A stretch of 64,000 nt of DNA from Bradyrhizobium sp. Tv2a-2 (GCF_000472425.1 NZ_AXAI01000002.1:187265-251264), one strand, 5' to 3'; counted from the stretch's first letter, positions 17,311 to 26,256 are shown. A program made the numbers and translations. Notes: generated by a model not told the origin, from the sequence alone.

Positions 17311-17806
17311 TGAACTGCACCTCCCATGATTTTATTATTGTAACTTGATTATTGTGGCTCGGTTTTTGCGATAACCGGCTGTTTTTATTCAGGCTGCCAA
17401 CTGTAGCGGCGATTGCGTTCCGATCAAGCTGGCATTTGGGCGGTGGTCGAAGCCTGCAACCGGCACCGAAAAGTGTCGGCGCCGCAGTCTTGATCGTTGA
17501 GCAGCTCCTGCATGTGCCTGGACTTGGCGGGCCATGCGACCAGGGCCGGCGAGGGTCAGATTGACGATCAAGATGCCGGGGGCCAGCGGGCGACATTCGG
17601 CCGCGCTGTCTCGCTCCACCAAATAAAGTCCGCACTGCGGCCGTGTGGGCTGGCGGGATCGATCGCTGTCTTGTTGCCCTGCAGCAAGCAGTCAACGCAA
17701 TTTCCCCGGACCGGGGGCGCTTGGCCCCTGCACAACCGCCACAAACCTGTGGTAACAATCGACCGTCCGAAAGAACTGCAGAATAATGTCAAACAGGGAG
17801 GACGAT
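17311..17806. other. Gene-less divergent region (496 bp) between livK-like and lactonase-like genes
   Basis: Should hold the promoters of the minus-strand catabolic operon and of the plus-strand lactonase-like gene. Next to the livK-like ribosome binding site there is a direct repeat ATTATTGT at 17334-17341 and 17348-17355 (14-base period) in an AT-rich patch. No credible coding frame or strong palindrome was recognised in the rest. Confidence 0.35.
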
Positions 17807-18697
17807 ATGCTGCTGCGTTGTGCGAGAGTCCTTGGCGCGTTGACCGTAGGACTGCTTCTGACGGCCGCCGGGGCAATGGCGGCGGAGGCCCCGAAGGAGA
17901 TGAAGCTCTATGTCTTCAGCTCCGGGGCGCTGAACCTAGATAAGTCGATCATCCAGAACGGCGCCAGCGGCAAGGTGCAGATTCCCGTGGGCTTCTTCCT
18001 GATCCGTCATCCCAAAGGGGACGTGCTGTTCGATTGCGGCAACAACGACAAGATCATCACCAATGCGGACTACTGGGGGCCGTTTGTGAAGGCGCTCGAT
18101 CCGGGCCGCTCGCCGGACATCGCCATCGACACCCAGCTCAGCAAGATCAATGTCAAGCCGTCGGACATCAAGTACGTCGTGCTCGGACATTTCCACGTCG
18201 ACCATGCCGGCAATATCGGCAAGTTCCTGGATTCGACCTTCGTGTATCAGCGCGACGAAATGAGGAACGCGTTCTGGCCGGCACCGGGTTATGCGACTTT
18301 CTTCATTACCGATGATTTCGCCATGCTGCGAAACAGCGTGGGCGGCTCGATGCCGAGCAAATACAAGACAATCGAGCTCGACGGCGACCTCGACCTGTTC
18401 GGCGACAACAGCATCTATATCCATCGAACGGTGTCGCACACGCCCGGCAGTCAGATCATGGTCGTGCGGATGCCGAAGACCGGAACGGTGGTGCTGACCA
18501 GCGACGCCGTCTATCTGCAGGAGAATCTCGACAAGAACATCCTGCCGAGCATCGGCAGCGTCTATGATCCCGTCGGCATGCTCGACGCTTATGCCTGGGT
18601 CAAGCGGGTGCACGACGTCGAGGGCGGCGACATCATCTTCGCCCACGATCCGGACGTGTACAAGGCGCACAAGCATTCGCCTGAATATTACGAGTGA
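17807..18697 (+). CDS. Exported metallo-beta-lactamase-fold protein, N-acyl homoserine lactonase (AiiA/AttM-like) family
   Basis: 296-aa dinuclear-metal hydrolase. HFHVDHAG at about 128-135 gives the HxHxDH metal motif of lactonases (H128, H130, D132, H133); a later HTPGS and LTSDAVY supply the third His and bridging Asp, and the AHL-lactonase-like order is kept. The first 26 residues (MLLRCARVLGALTVGLLLTA...AMAA) form a Sec signal peptide, so the enzyme is probably periplasmic, unlike the cytoplasmic AiiA. ATG 17807 has GGGAGGACGAT directly upstream; ATG 17786 is an alternative that would disturb the signal. Followed by a strong hairpin at 18731. Could quench acyl-homoserine lactones or hydrolyse another lactone, such as a product of a Baeyer-Villiger enzyme. 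Stands alone as a transcription unit. Confidence 0.82.
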   Translation: MLLRCARVLGALTVGLLLTAAGAMAAEAPKEMKLYVFSSGALNLDKSIIQNGASGKVQIPVGFFLIRHPKGDVLFDCGNNDKIITNADYWGPFVKALDPGRSPDIAIDTQLSKINVKPSDIKYVVLGHFHVDHAGNIGKFLDSTFVYQRDEMRNAFWPAPGYATFFITDDFAMLRNSVGGSMPSKYKTIELDGDLDLFGDNSIYIHRTVSHTPGSQIMVVRMPKTGTVVLTSDAVYLQENLDKNILPSIGSVYDPVGMLDAYAWVKRVHDVEGGDIIFAHDPDVYKAHKHSPEYYE

Positions 18698-18730
18698 TCG
18701 AGCGACACGGTCGTGCCGCGAGCTGATTTA

Positions 18731-18755
18731 AATCCCGGGCGTTGCGCCCGGGATT
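18731..18755 (+). terminator. Terminator-like hairpin after the lactonase-like gene
   Basis: Perfect 11-bp stem AATCCCGGGCG / CGCCCGGGATT with a TTG loop, 34 bases after the stop codon. No T-run follows, so it may stabilise the 3' end or act with Rho rather than as a full intrinsic terminator. Confidence 0.6.
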
Positions 18756-18825
18756 GTGGTCGCGGGGACGTTTTGCGCGCGATCGCGGTCATCTGGTGGT
18801 GCAAGATTCTGGGTTCTGTAAGCTG

Positions 18826-19773
18826 ATGTCCCCTCTGGTGCTGGCGCAGGATGTCACCAAGTGGTACGGGCCGCGCCGCGCCGTCACCGACGTATCCTTT
18901 GCCATCGAACAAGGTGAGATCGTCGGTTTGCTCGGGCCCAACGGCTCGGGCAAGAGCACGATCTTCCGCATGTTGACCGGGTACCTTGTGCCGACCTCCG
19001 GGCATATCGAAATCGCCGGCCATGACGTCGTCTCCTCGTCGATCGAGGTTCGCCGCGTGATCAGCTATGTGCCGGAGGATGCCCCGCTCTACGATCACAT
19101 GCGGGTCGGTGAATTTCTTCACTTCATGGCCAATCTCAGAGGATTGCGGGGGCGAGCCGCAAAGGCGGCAGTCGACGCCGCGGCCGAGCGACTCGATCTC
19201 ACCCGCGTCATGATGCTCCTGACCGCAAAGCTCTCCCGCGGCTTCCGCCAGCGCGTTTCGATCGCGCAGGCGCTGTTGGGAAATCCGCAAGTGCTGGTGC
19301 TGGACGAACCGACCAGCGGGCTCGATCCGCATCAGGTCATCGCTGTTCGCGATCTCATTCAGTCGCTTTCGGGAAACCACACGGTGCTGATCGCTTCGCA
19401 CATCCTCCCCGAGATCGAAAAGATCGCTTCGCGGGTCATGATCCTGCTCGATGGCATGCTTTTGACCCCTGATGCGCTGAAGACGGAGACGGAGGGGACC
19501 ATGTTGCGGCTTGTGGCAGCCGCTCCAGAAGCAGCCGTCCGAGGCGTCGTCTCTGCGATCGCCGGCGTGCGCGACATCACAGCCGAGCCGGACGCCGGTT
19601 CGAACGCGATGCATTACCTGGTCAGGGCCGAGACGCGCGCGACGCTTGCCACTGACATCGTGACAGCGTTGGTCAAGGCCGGCGTCGCCGTCTCAGGGGT
19701 GAGCGAAGCTCGTCCGGATCTCGAGCGTGTTTTTCTCGATTTGACACGGCGGTCGTCGAGGGTGGCCGCATGA
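18826..19773 (+). CDS. ABC transporter ATP-binding protein, GldA/NatA-like
   Basis: 315-aa ABC-2-type ATPase. Walker A GPNGSGKST at about 37-45, signature LSRGFRQRVSIAQALLG, Walker B VLVLDEPTSGLDP, then a C-terminal extension of some 90 residues with PEAAVRGVVSAIAGVRDI, as in GldA and CcmA/NosF-like proteins. ATG 18826 begins MSPLVLAQDVTKWYG; the open frame upstream of it has no ABC features. It overlaps the ABC-2 permease by four bases and starts a five-gene chain with a GldG-like protein, a DUF4340-like protein and a HupE/UreJ-like protein. In Bacteroidetes GldA-F-G supports gliding; in proteobacteria such clusters have no settled role, and gliding is not expected here. Confidence 0.85.
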   Translation: MSPLVLAQDVTKWYGPRRAVTDVSFAIEQGEIVGLLGPNGSGKSTIFRMLTGYLVPTSGHIEIAGHDVVSSSIEVRRVISYVPEDAPLYDHMRVGEFLHFMANLRGLRGRAAKAAVDAAAERLDLTRVMMLLTAKLSRGFRQRVSIAQALLGNPQVLVLDEPTSGLDPHQVIAVRDLIQSLSGNHTVLIASHILPEIEKIASRVMILLDGMLLTPDALKTETEGTMLRLVAAAPEAAVRGVVSAIAGVRDITAEPDAGSNAMHYLVRAETRATLATDIVTALVKAGVAVSGVSEARPDLERVFLDLTRRSSRVAA

Positions 19774-20471
19774 GAAGCTTTGCCATCCTGTTGCGGAAGG
19801 AGGAGATGGCGCTGTTTTCGTCGCCGATCGCCTATGCGGTGATGACCGTGTTCCTGCTCATCATGGGCTACAGCTTCACGCTCACCTTGTTCATCAGCCA
19901 TCAGCCCAGCATGGTGCACGTGTTCTTCCAGATGTTCGTGCTGTTCATGCTGACCGCGCCGCTGATCACCATGCGGCTGCTGGCGGAGGAGCGGAAGCTG
20001 CGGACCATGGAGGTGCTGCTCACCTCGCCGGTCTCCGAGGTTGCGATCGTGCTTGCGAAATATTGCGCCAGCATGAGCCTGATCGTCGTGCTGCTGCTGC
20101 TCTCGGGCTGCTACGCGGCGGCGCTGGCCTGGTTCGGCGATCCCGATTTCGGACCGATCTATAGCGGGTATCTCGGTCTGCTGCTGTTCGGTTCGGCCCT
20201 GGTCGGCGCGGGGCTTTTGGCGTCGGCGCTCACAGCCAACCAGGTGATCGCAGCGCTGATTTCGCTCAGTGTCTTCCTGCTTTTATGGATCATCGACAAT
20301 TTCGGCTGGCTGCTGCCGAGCCCGGCAGACACGCTGGTGGTGAATCTGTCGCTCGCGGTACATTTTCGCCCCTTTGCAGTGGGTTCGATCTACCTCTCGG
20401 ACGTCGGCTTCTTTCTCAGCGTCACACTGCTGACGCTGTTGTTGACCGTGCGGGCATTGGCGCGGCGATAG
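19770..20471 (+). CDS. ABC-2-type permease, GldF-like
   Basis: 233-aa integral membrane subunit with six hydrophobic segments. LLRKEEMALFSSPIAYAVMTVFLLIMGY is the typical ABC-2/GldF N-terminus, with RLLAEERKLRTMEVLLTSPVSE forming the conserved cytoplasmic loop. ATG 19770 overlaps the ATPase stop in an ATGA. The next gene (GldG-like) starts 9 bases after its stop with GGAGAGACG before it. Probably forms the membrane part of an exporter or lipid/protein-handling complex with the ATPase. Substrate unknown. Confidence 0.85.
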   Translation: MRSFAILLRKEEMALFSSPIAYAVMTVFLLIMGYSFTLTLFISHQPSMVHVFFQMFVLFMLTAPLITMRLLAEERKLRTMEVLLTSPVSEVAIVLAKYCASMSLIVVLLLLSGCYAAALAWFGDPDFGPIYSGYLGLLLFGSALVGAGLLASALTANQVIAALISLSVFLLLWIIDNFGWLLPSPADTLVVNLSLAVHFRPFAVGSIYLSDVGFFLSVTLLTLLLTVRALARR

Positions 20472-20480
20472 GAGAGACGA

Positions 20481-22094
20481 ATGTCGCGGTTGACCCGATC
20501 CGATCTGATCGTCGCCGCTCTCATCGCCGCCGCTATGCTGTTCGGCGCGCTCGGTTTCGCAGGATTTTCCGACAGGATATCGAACAGCTTGTTGTTCGTG
20601 GCCTGGTCGCTGACCCTGCTGACGCTGTTCGCGCTCGCGGTGCGCCTGCCGCTGCGCGGCCGCGGCTCGCGGTGGACGGCCTGGGCCGCCAACACGCTGA
20701 TTGTCTGCGGCGCGCTGGGCGCTACGGTTGCCGCGAACGTCGCCCTCTATCGCCACGACGTGCATTTCGATGCGACGCGCGAAGGGGTGAACACCCCGCC
20801 GGCGCAGCTCGCCGATCTTGTCGACGAGCTGCGATCCCCGCTCTCGCTGACCTATTTCTACAATGCCAGCGACCCCAATGCGCTCGCCGTACGTGACATG
20901 ATCGAGATCGCGGCACGCAACCATCCGCTGCTGGCGTTCCGTGCCATCGATCTCGACAAGGAGCCGGGGCTCGCGCGCGACATCGGCGTGCATTCGTACA
21001 ATACAGCGGTGCTACAGGCCGGTGACCGCAAGGTGCTGGTCGAGAACGTCACCGACGCCGCGCGTCTCGGTTATGCCGCGCTCCGCGTCCTCCGACAGCG
21101 CGCCGAGACGATCTGCTTCGTGACCGGCCATGGCGAGACGTTCCGCCCGATGCCGGGCCACTATCACTTCAGTCATGTCGAGACATTGAGGGGGCATGAT
21201 ATCCCGGGCGCCGGCGACGTGCTGGTCGCAGAACCCGAGCAGCTCGACCGGCTTCAGCTTGCGCTGAACGAGATCGGTTTCGAGATGCGTCCCCTCGTGA
21301 TGGCGACGGCAACCACAATTCCGACCGATTGCACGGTGGTTGCAGAGATCGGCCCGCGAACCGCGTTATTGGCGGGCGAGGCGGATCTCCTCGCCGACTA
21401 TCTCGGGACTGGCGGACGGCTCGTGATGCTGATCGATCCGCAGTTTCCGGTTGGAGCCGACCTGCAGAACCGTCTGCTGACCCCGCTCGGCTTGTCGAGC
21501 GAACCGGCCATCATCATCGATCCTCTGAATCATTTTCGCACTGATCCCGATAAGGTCGCGGTGCCCTATTATCCGCCGCATCCGATCACGGGGCGTCTTG
21601 CGCTGACGGTGTTTGCGCAGGCGAGACCGATCCGCCTCAGCCAACCTCTAGCGGCAGTGAAGTCGAGCGTCCTTGCCGCCAGCAGCCAGGACAGCTATTT
21701 GCGGCCGCCGTCGGCGGCCGGCGGCATCGCCGTCGCTGCCGGCGGACCGGCTCCCGCCGAAGTTGAGCATGGCGCCCAGGCTCTCGCAGTGGCCGTAGAA
21801 GGAGCCTTTCCGGGAGCCGCGTCCAACAAGCCCTTTCGGCTCGTGATCGCAGGCACCAGCAAATTTGCGACCAACGAGTATTTTTCCTATGTCTCCGATG
21901 GCGAGCTATCGGTCGCCATCATGCGCTGGCTGGCCGACGACGACGCGTCGCCGAATCTTGCGCCGCGTACCTACAATGTGCCTGAGATCGTGCTGACGAG
22001 CGCGCAGATGCGCGACACCTTCATCGCGCTTGAGATATTGCTGCCGCTCAGCACGGCTCTTTTTGGCGTCGCGATGTGGTGGAGGCGACGTTGA
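20481..22094 (+). CDS. GldG-like ABC transporter auxiliary protein
   Basis: 537-aa membrane-anchored protein of the GldG / ABC-type auxiliary family. Three N-terminal hydrophobic helices (about residues 10-30, 37-55 and 70-90) precede a large extracytoplasmic domain, and a single helix near residue 515-532 closes it, ending WWRRR. Conserved pieces include the DATREG motif after helix 3, SPLSLTYFYN, CFVTGHGE and LADYLGTGGRLVMLIDP, resembling the IFT52-like GldG fold. The gene ends inside the start of the DUF4340-like gene (19-base overlap). The family works with an ABC-2 transporter; what it moves in this lineage is unknown. Confidence 0.78.
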   Translation: MSRLTRSDLIVAALIAAAMLFGALGFAGFSDRISNSLLFVAWSLTLLTLFALAVRLPLRGRGSRWTAWAANTLIVCGALGATVAANVALYRHDVHFDATREGVNTPPAQLADLVDELRSPLSLTYFYNASDPNALAVRDMIEIAARNHPLLAFRAIDLDKEPGLARDIGVHSYNTAVLQAGDRKVLVENVTDAARLGYAALRVLRQRAETICFVTGHGETFRPMPGHYHFSHVETLRGHDIPGAGDVLVAEPEQLDRLQLALNEIGFEMRPLVMATATTIPTDCTVVAEIGPRTALLAGEADLLADYLGTGGRLVMLIDPQFPVGADLQNRLLTPLGLSSEPAIIIDPLNHFRTDPDKVAVPYYPPHPITGRLALTVFAQARPIRLSQPLAAVKSSVLAASSQDSYLRPPSAAGGIAVAAGGPAPAEVEHGAQALAVAVEGAFPGAASNKPFRLVIAGTSKFATNEYFSYVSDGELSVAIMRWLADDDASPNLAPRTYNVPEIVLTSAQMRDTFIALEILLPLSTALFGVAMWWRRR

Positions 22095-23137
22095 CGGGCG
22101 CGACGGCGCGATGGAAAATGGTGCTCGCCGTCACGGTGCTGCTCGTGCTTCTCCTGGCCTTGGCTCTTTCGGGGCAATGGCCGGAGTTGCGCAGCAAGCT
22201 GGTATCCTCGCCAAGAGGCCTTCTCGCCATTACGCCTGACGACATCGAACGTGTCGACATCCGCGCAGGCGCCGAGAGCGTCGTGTTGCGGCGCGAGCCG
22301 GGCGGATGGACGATTGAAGGCGTGGATGGCATCGCGCCGGCTGAGCTTGTCTCCCACATCGATACGGCCTTGAGGTTTCTCCGGGTCAGCGAACCGTCGC
22401 GCGAGATTCCCGCGGGCGAGCTTGCTGCCGAGAGCTTTGCCGCGTTCGGGCTCGATCCGCCATCCGAGGCTGTCGTGCTCGAGACCCGCTTCGCCGCCAC
22501 GGCGACCGTGAACTTTGGGACGACAAATCCGGCAGGCACGTCGCACTATGTCAGGCTGGGCGGCGCGCCGGCAGTTTATCTGATGCCGCGCCACGTGACG
22601 GAGGAGTGGCGGCTGGTGCTCGACATGGCGCGGCGGCTGCAAGGCAAGGCCAGCCTCGCCGCCGCAAGCCGCGGCGCAGACCTGCTGTTGCCGGTCTCGA
22701 TGACGCAGGTTTGGGCGATCGAGATCGTGGCGGCTGGCAAGCTCACGCGGTTCGAGCGCGACGCGGCAGGGGCATGGTTCAGGCATGTCGGTCAGCATTC
22801 GCACATAGCCGGCGCCGATGTTCATGTCGCCGATCCCGTGCAGGCGACGATCATCGATGGCGCATTCCGCGCATTCGACTCGGCAGTGGCGGAAGCGCGC
22901 GTCGGGCCTGGCGATGCGGTCCATCTCGCCCAGTACGGCCTCGCCTTGCCGACGCAGATCGTGATGTTTTACGCGCGCGACAGCTCGACGCCGTTGGCGC
23001 GGCTCGAGTTCGGCGCGCCCGCCGACAGGCTTGATCGATATGCAAGGCTGGCCCCGGACGGCGCGATCGTCACCGTTGCAGAGTTCGAGCCGAGGCGCCT
23101 GACTGAGCTCCTGAAGACCGTCGGAGCAGGCTCGTGA
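22076..23137 (+). CDS. DUF4340-like membrane-anchored protein
   Basis: 353 aa with one N-terminal membrane helix (MVLAVTVLLVLLLALALSGQ) and a long extracytoplasmic part made of repeated beta-rich modules, as in DUF4340 proteins that accompany GldG. Segments such as ERVDIRAGAESVVLRREPGGWTIEG and SLMTQVWAIEIVAAGKLTRFERDAAGAW-like repeats show the duplicated DUF4340 pattern. The start is uncertain: GTG 22076 overlaps the upstream gene by 19 bases; GTG 22079 and ATG 22118 are alternatives, the last one just before the helix. Its stop overlaps the next gene in GTGA. Function unknown; co-occurrence implies one complex. Confidence 0.7.
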   Translation: MVEATLTGATARWKMVLAVTVLLVLLLALALSGQWPELRSKLVSSPRGLLAITPDDIERVDIRAGAESVVLRREPGGWTIEGVDGIAPAELVSHIDTALRFLRVSEPSREIPAGELAAESFAAFGLDPPSEAVVLETRFAATATVNFGTTNPAGTSHYVRLGGAPAVYLMPRHVTEEWRLVLDMARRLQGKASLAAASRGADLLLPVSMTQVWAIEIVAAGKLTRFERDAAGAWFRHVGQHSHIAGADVHVADPVQATIIDGAFRAFDSAVAEARVGPGDAVHLAQYGLALPTQIVMFYARDSSTPLARLEFGAPADRLDRYARLAPDGAIVTVAEFEPRRLTELLKTVGAGS

Positions 23138-24225
23138 GGTTGCGGCGCGTGCTGCTGGCGGGGGCAATTGCGTTTGGTGCCGTGGTCGCGGTGCAGGCTC
23201 ACCAGGTCAATCTCTCGACCGCGCGAGTCACATTGGCTGCCGATCGCAGCGTCAACGTCGAGGTCGGGCTCAAGGGCAGCGATGCCGACCGCCTTGCCGG
23301 CACCGCAATTTTCGATCCGCAGCGCGACCAGGTTGATCCAACGCTGGCAGCGGCTTCGGCCGCACCGATCGTCGCTTACGTCAGCGCGCATATCGCCGTA
23401 GTGGGTGCTGATGGCACGGCTTGCGTGCCGGGCACGGCTACACTCGTGCCCGACGGGGACGGCGTGATCTTTCGCAACCGCTTTTCCTGCCGGGGTGTCG
23501 CGGGCGACATCATCTATCGTTCGACGGTGCTGACGGACATCGATCCCGCCGCGCGCCAGGTGGTCTTGATCGGCGAGGGCGACAGCGCTCCGCAGGCATT
23601 GCTCGATGGCTCCAACACCGAGGTCACGCTTTCGGCTCCGCCGCCGTCGCTGCTCTCGACGCTTGAGCGCTACCTCGTCACTGGCATCGAGCATATCTTC
23701 CTGGGCTACGATCACATCGCCTTTTTGGTCGCCGTCGTGTTGTGGGCACGGCGGCTGGTGCCGGTGATCAAGATCGTAACCGCCTTTACGATCGCGCATT
23801 CGATCACGCTGTCGCTCGCCGCGCTCAACATCGTTGTTATTCCCAGTGCCGTTGTTGAGCCCGCCATCGCCGCGTCGATCGTGTATGTCGCGATGGAGAA
23901 TTTCTTCACACGCAATATCGACACCCGCTGGCGGGTCACCTTTGCATTCGGGCTTGTGCACGGGTTCGGCTTTGCCGGCGCTCTCCGGGAGGTCGGCCTG
24001 CCCACGAACGCCGTCGCGACCGCGCTTGCGGCCTTCAACATCGGCGTCGAGATCGGGCAGGTCGCCATCGTTTCGGTCGTGGTTCCGGCGCTGATTGTGT
24101 TGGACCAGCTGATGGCCGTCGACAGGACCAAGCCAGTGAGAGCCGCTCCTCTGGTCTATGCGCTGTCGGCGCTCATCACTGTACTCGGCAGTTACTGGTT
24201 TGTTGCGCGCGTGTTCGATGCCTAG
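23134..24225 (+). CDS. HupE/UreJ-like integral membrane protein with N-terminal extracytoplasmic domain
   Basis: 363 aa. A signal-like N-terminus (LRRVLLAGAIAFGAVVAVQAHQ) is followed by about 165 residues of beta-rich extracytoplasmic domain and then a six- to seven-helix HupE/UreJ_2-type membrane domain. The helices carry conserved histidines: GIEHIFLGYDHIAFL, TIAHSITL and LVHGFGFAGAL, typical of this family and suggestive of metal binding. HupE and UreJ proteins are thought to pass nickel, though no urease or hydrogenase gene is near. GTG 23134 overlaps the previous stop (GTGA). Last gene of the GldA-F-G/DUF4340 chain, so it may be the true partner of that complex rather than a nickel carrier. 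Confidence 0.78.
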   Translation: MRLRRVLLAGAIAFGAVVAVQAHQVNLSTARVTLAADRSVNVEVGLKGSDADRLAGTAIFDPQRDQVDPTLAAASAAPIVAYVSAHIAVVGADGTACVPGTATLVPDGDGVIFRNRFSCRGVAGDIIYRSTVLTDIDPAARQVVLIGEGDSAPQALLDGSNTEVTLSAPPPSLLSTLERYLVTGIEHIFLGYDHIAFLVAVVLWARRLVPVIKIVTAFTIAHSITLSLAALNIVVIPSAVVEPAIAASIVYVAMENFFTRNIDTRWRVTFAFGLVHGFGFAGALREVGLPTNAVATALAAFNIGVEIGQVAIVSVVVPALIVLDQLMAVDRTKPVRAAPLVYALSALITVLGSYWFVARVFDA

Positions 24226-24315
24226 TGGTCGCCATGGCTTCGAGGCCGCGGCCGGAGTAGGCTGCAGCAATGAGCGGATGTTCCCTTGCGCAACTGAACC
24301 TGATCGGGACCAGAT

Positions 24316-25107
24316 ATGAGCCTCCTCAGCAATCCATTCGACCCCGCGCGCGAAGCAGCTCTGGTGACAGGTGCGGGAAACGGCATCGGTCGTGCCATCG
24401 CGCAGGCCCTGGTCGGGGAGGGCGTGCGAACCGTGTTCGCGGACGTGAGCGGGGAGAGAGTAGCTGCGGCGATCGCGGCCGCACCTTGCCCCGAGCTGGC
24501 GGTGCCGTGGATTGGCGATCTCGCGCATCGCGATGCCTGGGACGCGCTGCTGACCGATGCGCGGAGCGCCGTGGGACAAGTGACTCACTTCGTCCACAGC
24601 GCTTCGCCTCCGCGACGCGAGGCCGACCATGCCCTCGCGGTAGACCCTGAAACTTGGGAGCAGATGCGCTCGGTCAATGTCGATGCCGGCTTTTACCTGT
24701 CGCGTGAGCTTGCGCGTCAGCTCATCGCGGCAAAGGTGCCCGGATCGTTCCTGCTGCTTACGTCGCTTCATGCGGGCACGCCGCGAAATCTGCCGCATTA
24801 CAGCACGTCCAAGGCGGCGCTCGCGATGTTGGTCAAGGAGCTGGCGAAGACGCTTGGCCGCTTCGATATCAGGATCAATGCACTCGTTCCCGGAGCAATT
24901 GCCGCGGGTGGATTCGTCGCCGATCCGTCGCTGGCTCGGCACATTCCGCTCGGCCGGATCGGGAAGGCCGAGGATCTCGCGCCATTGGCTTTGGCCGTGC
25001 TCTCGAACCGCATTTCCGCTTACGTCACGGGGGCTGCTTTCGTGGTTGATGGCGGCCTGTCCTTGACGAACTGGTTCGACCCGCCAACTCTGGACGAGCT
25101 GTCGTAG
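24316..25107 (+). CDS. SDR-family oxidoreductase
   Basis: 263-aa short-chain dehydrogenase/reductase. Cofactor motif TGAGNGIGRAIAQ, acidic residue after strand 2 (VFADVSG, NAD-type), catalytic Ser in LLLTSLHAG and Tyr/Lys in HYSTSKAAL, C-terminal VTGAAFVVDGGLSLTNW. ATG 24316 begins MSLLSNPFDPAREAALVTG. It follows the HupE/UreJ-like gene after 90 bp in the same direction and precedes rpoH; neither neighbour suggests a substrate. May be a separate transcription unit. Confidence 0.85.
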   Translation: MSLLSNPFDPAREAALVTGAGNGIGRAIAQALVGEGVRTVFADVSGERVAAAIAAAPCPELAVPWIGDLAHRDAWDALLTDARSAVGQVTHFVHSASPPRREADHALAVDPETWEQMRSVNVDAGFYLSRELARQLIAAKVPGSFLLLTSLHAGTPRNLPHYSTSKAALAMLVKELAKTLGRFDIRINALVPGAIAAGGFVADPSLARHIPLGRIGKAEDLAPLALAVLSNRISAYVTGAAFVVDGGLSLTNWFDPPTLDELS

Positions 25108-25177
25108 CGCACGCTGATGTGATTCTCGCTGCGCAATAGCAGAGCCGTGACCGAGACAGGATGACGCGGCGGCCGCC

Positions 25178-25200
25178 GCTAAACGCGAATTTAGCTTTTT
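25178..25200 (+). terminator. Weak hairpin with T-run between SDR and rpoH
   Basis: Inverted repeat GCTAAA / TTTAGC with a 6-base loop followed by TTTTT, 70 bases after the SDR stop. The stem is AT-rich, so it is only a candidate intrinsic terminator; it could equally be an operator in the rpoH promoter region. Confidence 0.4.
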
Positions 25201-25278
25201 CAAATACAATTTAATCGCTCCAGGGCATGCCGCGCGCCTAGAGTCCGCATCACCGGGCTCGAATGATTGGAGCTGCAG

Positions 25279-26208
25279 ATGTCTGATAATAGCGTGGCTG
25301 TTGCCTACAAACCACCGAGCGCGCCGGACGGAGCCGCCGGCTATGCCAGAGGTTACGCCTCGATCATCAAGCAATACGATCTGCTCGAGAGAGGGCAGGA
25401 GCAGGAGCTCGCGCGACGCTGGCAGGACCGCCGCGACCAGCGTGCGAGCGATGCTCTCGTCGAGAGCCATCTCAGGCTCGCCGCGCGTGTGGCACGCAGC
25501 TACCAGGGATACGGCCTTCCGCTTGCCGACCTGATCGCAGAGGCCAATCTTGGACTGGTCATGGCGGCGGCGCGCTTTAAGCCTGATCATGGCGCTCGGT
25601 TCTCGACCTATGCGGTGTGGTGGGTCAAGGCTGCTATTCGCGATTACATCCTGCGCTCTTGGTCGCTGGTCAGGATCGGGACGACGTCGGCGCAAAGGAA
25701 GCTGTTCTTCGGGCTCAGGCGTGAAATGAGGAAATTCGCTCGCAACGGAAGCGGGCTGACGCCTGCTACGGTCGAAGCCGTGGCTGCGGCGCTCAAGGTC
25801 ACGCCTCGCGACGTGATCGAGATGAATAGTCGGCTGTCCGGCGACTTGTCTCTGAATGCGCCGGTTTCGGATGACGGACAGGCGATCGAGTGGGAAGCCA
25901 CGCTTGCCGACGAATCTCCTGACGCCGAAACGATCGTCGCGGAGCACGACCAGACCACGCAGCGGGCGAGAGCTGTCCGTAATGCCCTGTGCGTCCTCAA
26001 CGAACGGGAACGACGGGTGTTCGAGGCCCGGCGGCTCAGCGAGGATCCACCGAGCCTTGAGCAGCTGGGACGTGAGCTGTCGATCTCCAATGAACGCGTG
26101 CGGCAGATCGAGGTGCGCGCCTTCGAGAAGGTCAAGCGTGCGGCCTCCGAAATCCTGATGGACAGAGCCGGCTCCGGTTTGCCGGCGGCACTGCCCGCCC
26201 ATGCCTGA
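25279..26208 (+). CDS. rpoH: RNA polymerase sigma factor RpoH (sigma-32 family)
   Basis: 309-aa heat-shock-type sigma factor. Region 2 contains SHLRLAARVARSYQGYGLPLADLIAEANLGLV and FSTYAVWWVKAAIRDYI (2.3-2.4). The RpoH box QRKLFFGLR at about 139-147 is diagnostic of sigma-32 and sets it apart from RpoD. Region 4 has LNERERRVFEARRL and LGRELSISNERVRQIEVRAFEKVK. ATG 25279 has GGAG at suitable spacing; an in-frame TTG at 25267 is less likely. Bradyrhizobium-type genomes carry several rpoH genes; this one differs from the standard N-terminus and need not be the main heat-shock factor. No chaperone gene is adjacent. It converges on the GlxA-type regulator. Confidence 0.93.
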   Translation: MSDNSVAVAYKPPSAPDGAAGYARGYASIIKQYDLLERGQEQELARRWQDRRDQRASDALVESHLRLAARVARSYQGYGLPLADLIAEANLGLVMAAARFKPDHGARFSTYAVWWVKAAIRDYILRSWSLVRIGTTSAQRKLFFGLRREMRKFARNGSGLTPATVEAVAAALKVTPRDVIEMNSRLSGDLSLNAPVSDDGQAIEWEATLADESPDAETIVAEHDQTTQRARAVRNALCVLNERERRVFEARRLSEDPPSLEQLGRELSISNERVRQIEVRAFEKVKRAASEILMDRAGSGLPAALPAHA

Positions 26209-26256
26209 CCGGATTGATCTTCCGGACGATGACGATGATGGAGGTCATTGGAGGCG

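Noticed and set aside
22969..26202. A 1077-codon open frame on the minus strand across several genes
   Set aside because: It lies antisense to five well-supported plus-strand genes with clear domains (DUF4340-like, HupE/UreJ-like, SDR, RpoH); its translation is Arg/Gly/His-rich without motifs, the usual result of high-GC codon bias.
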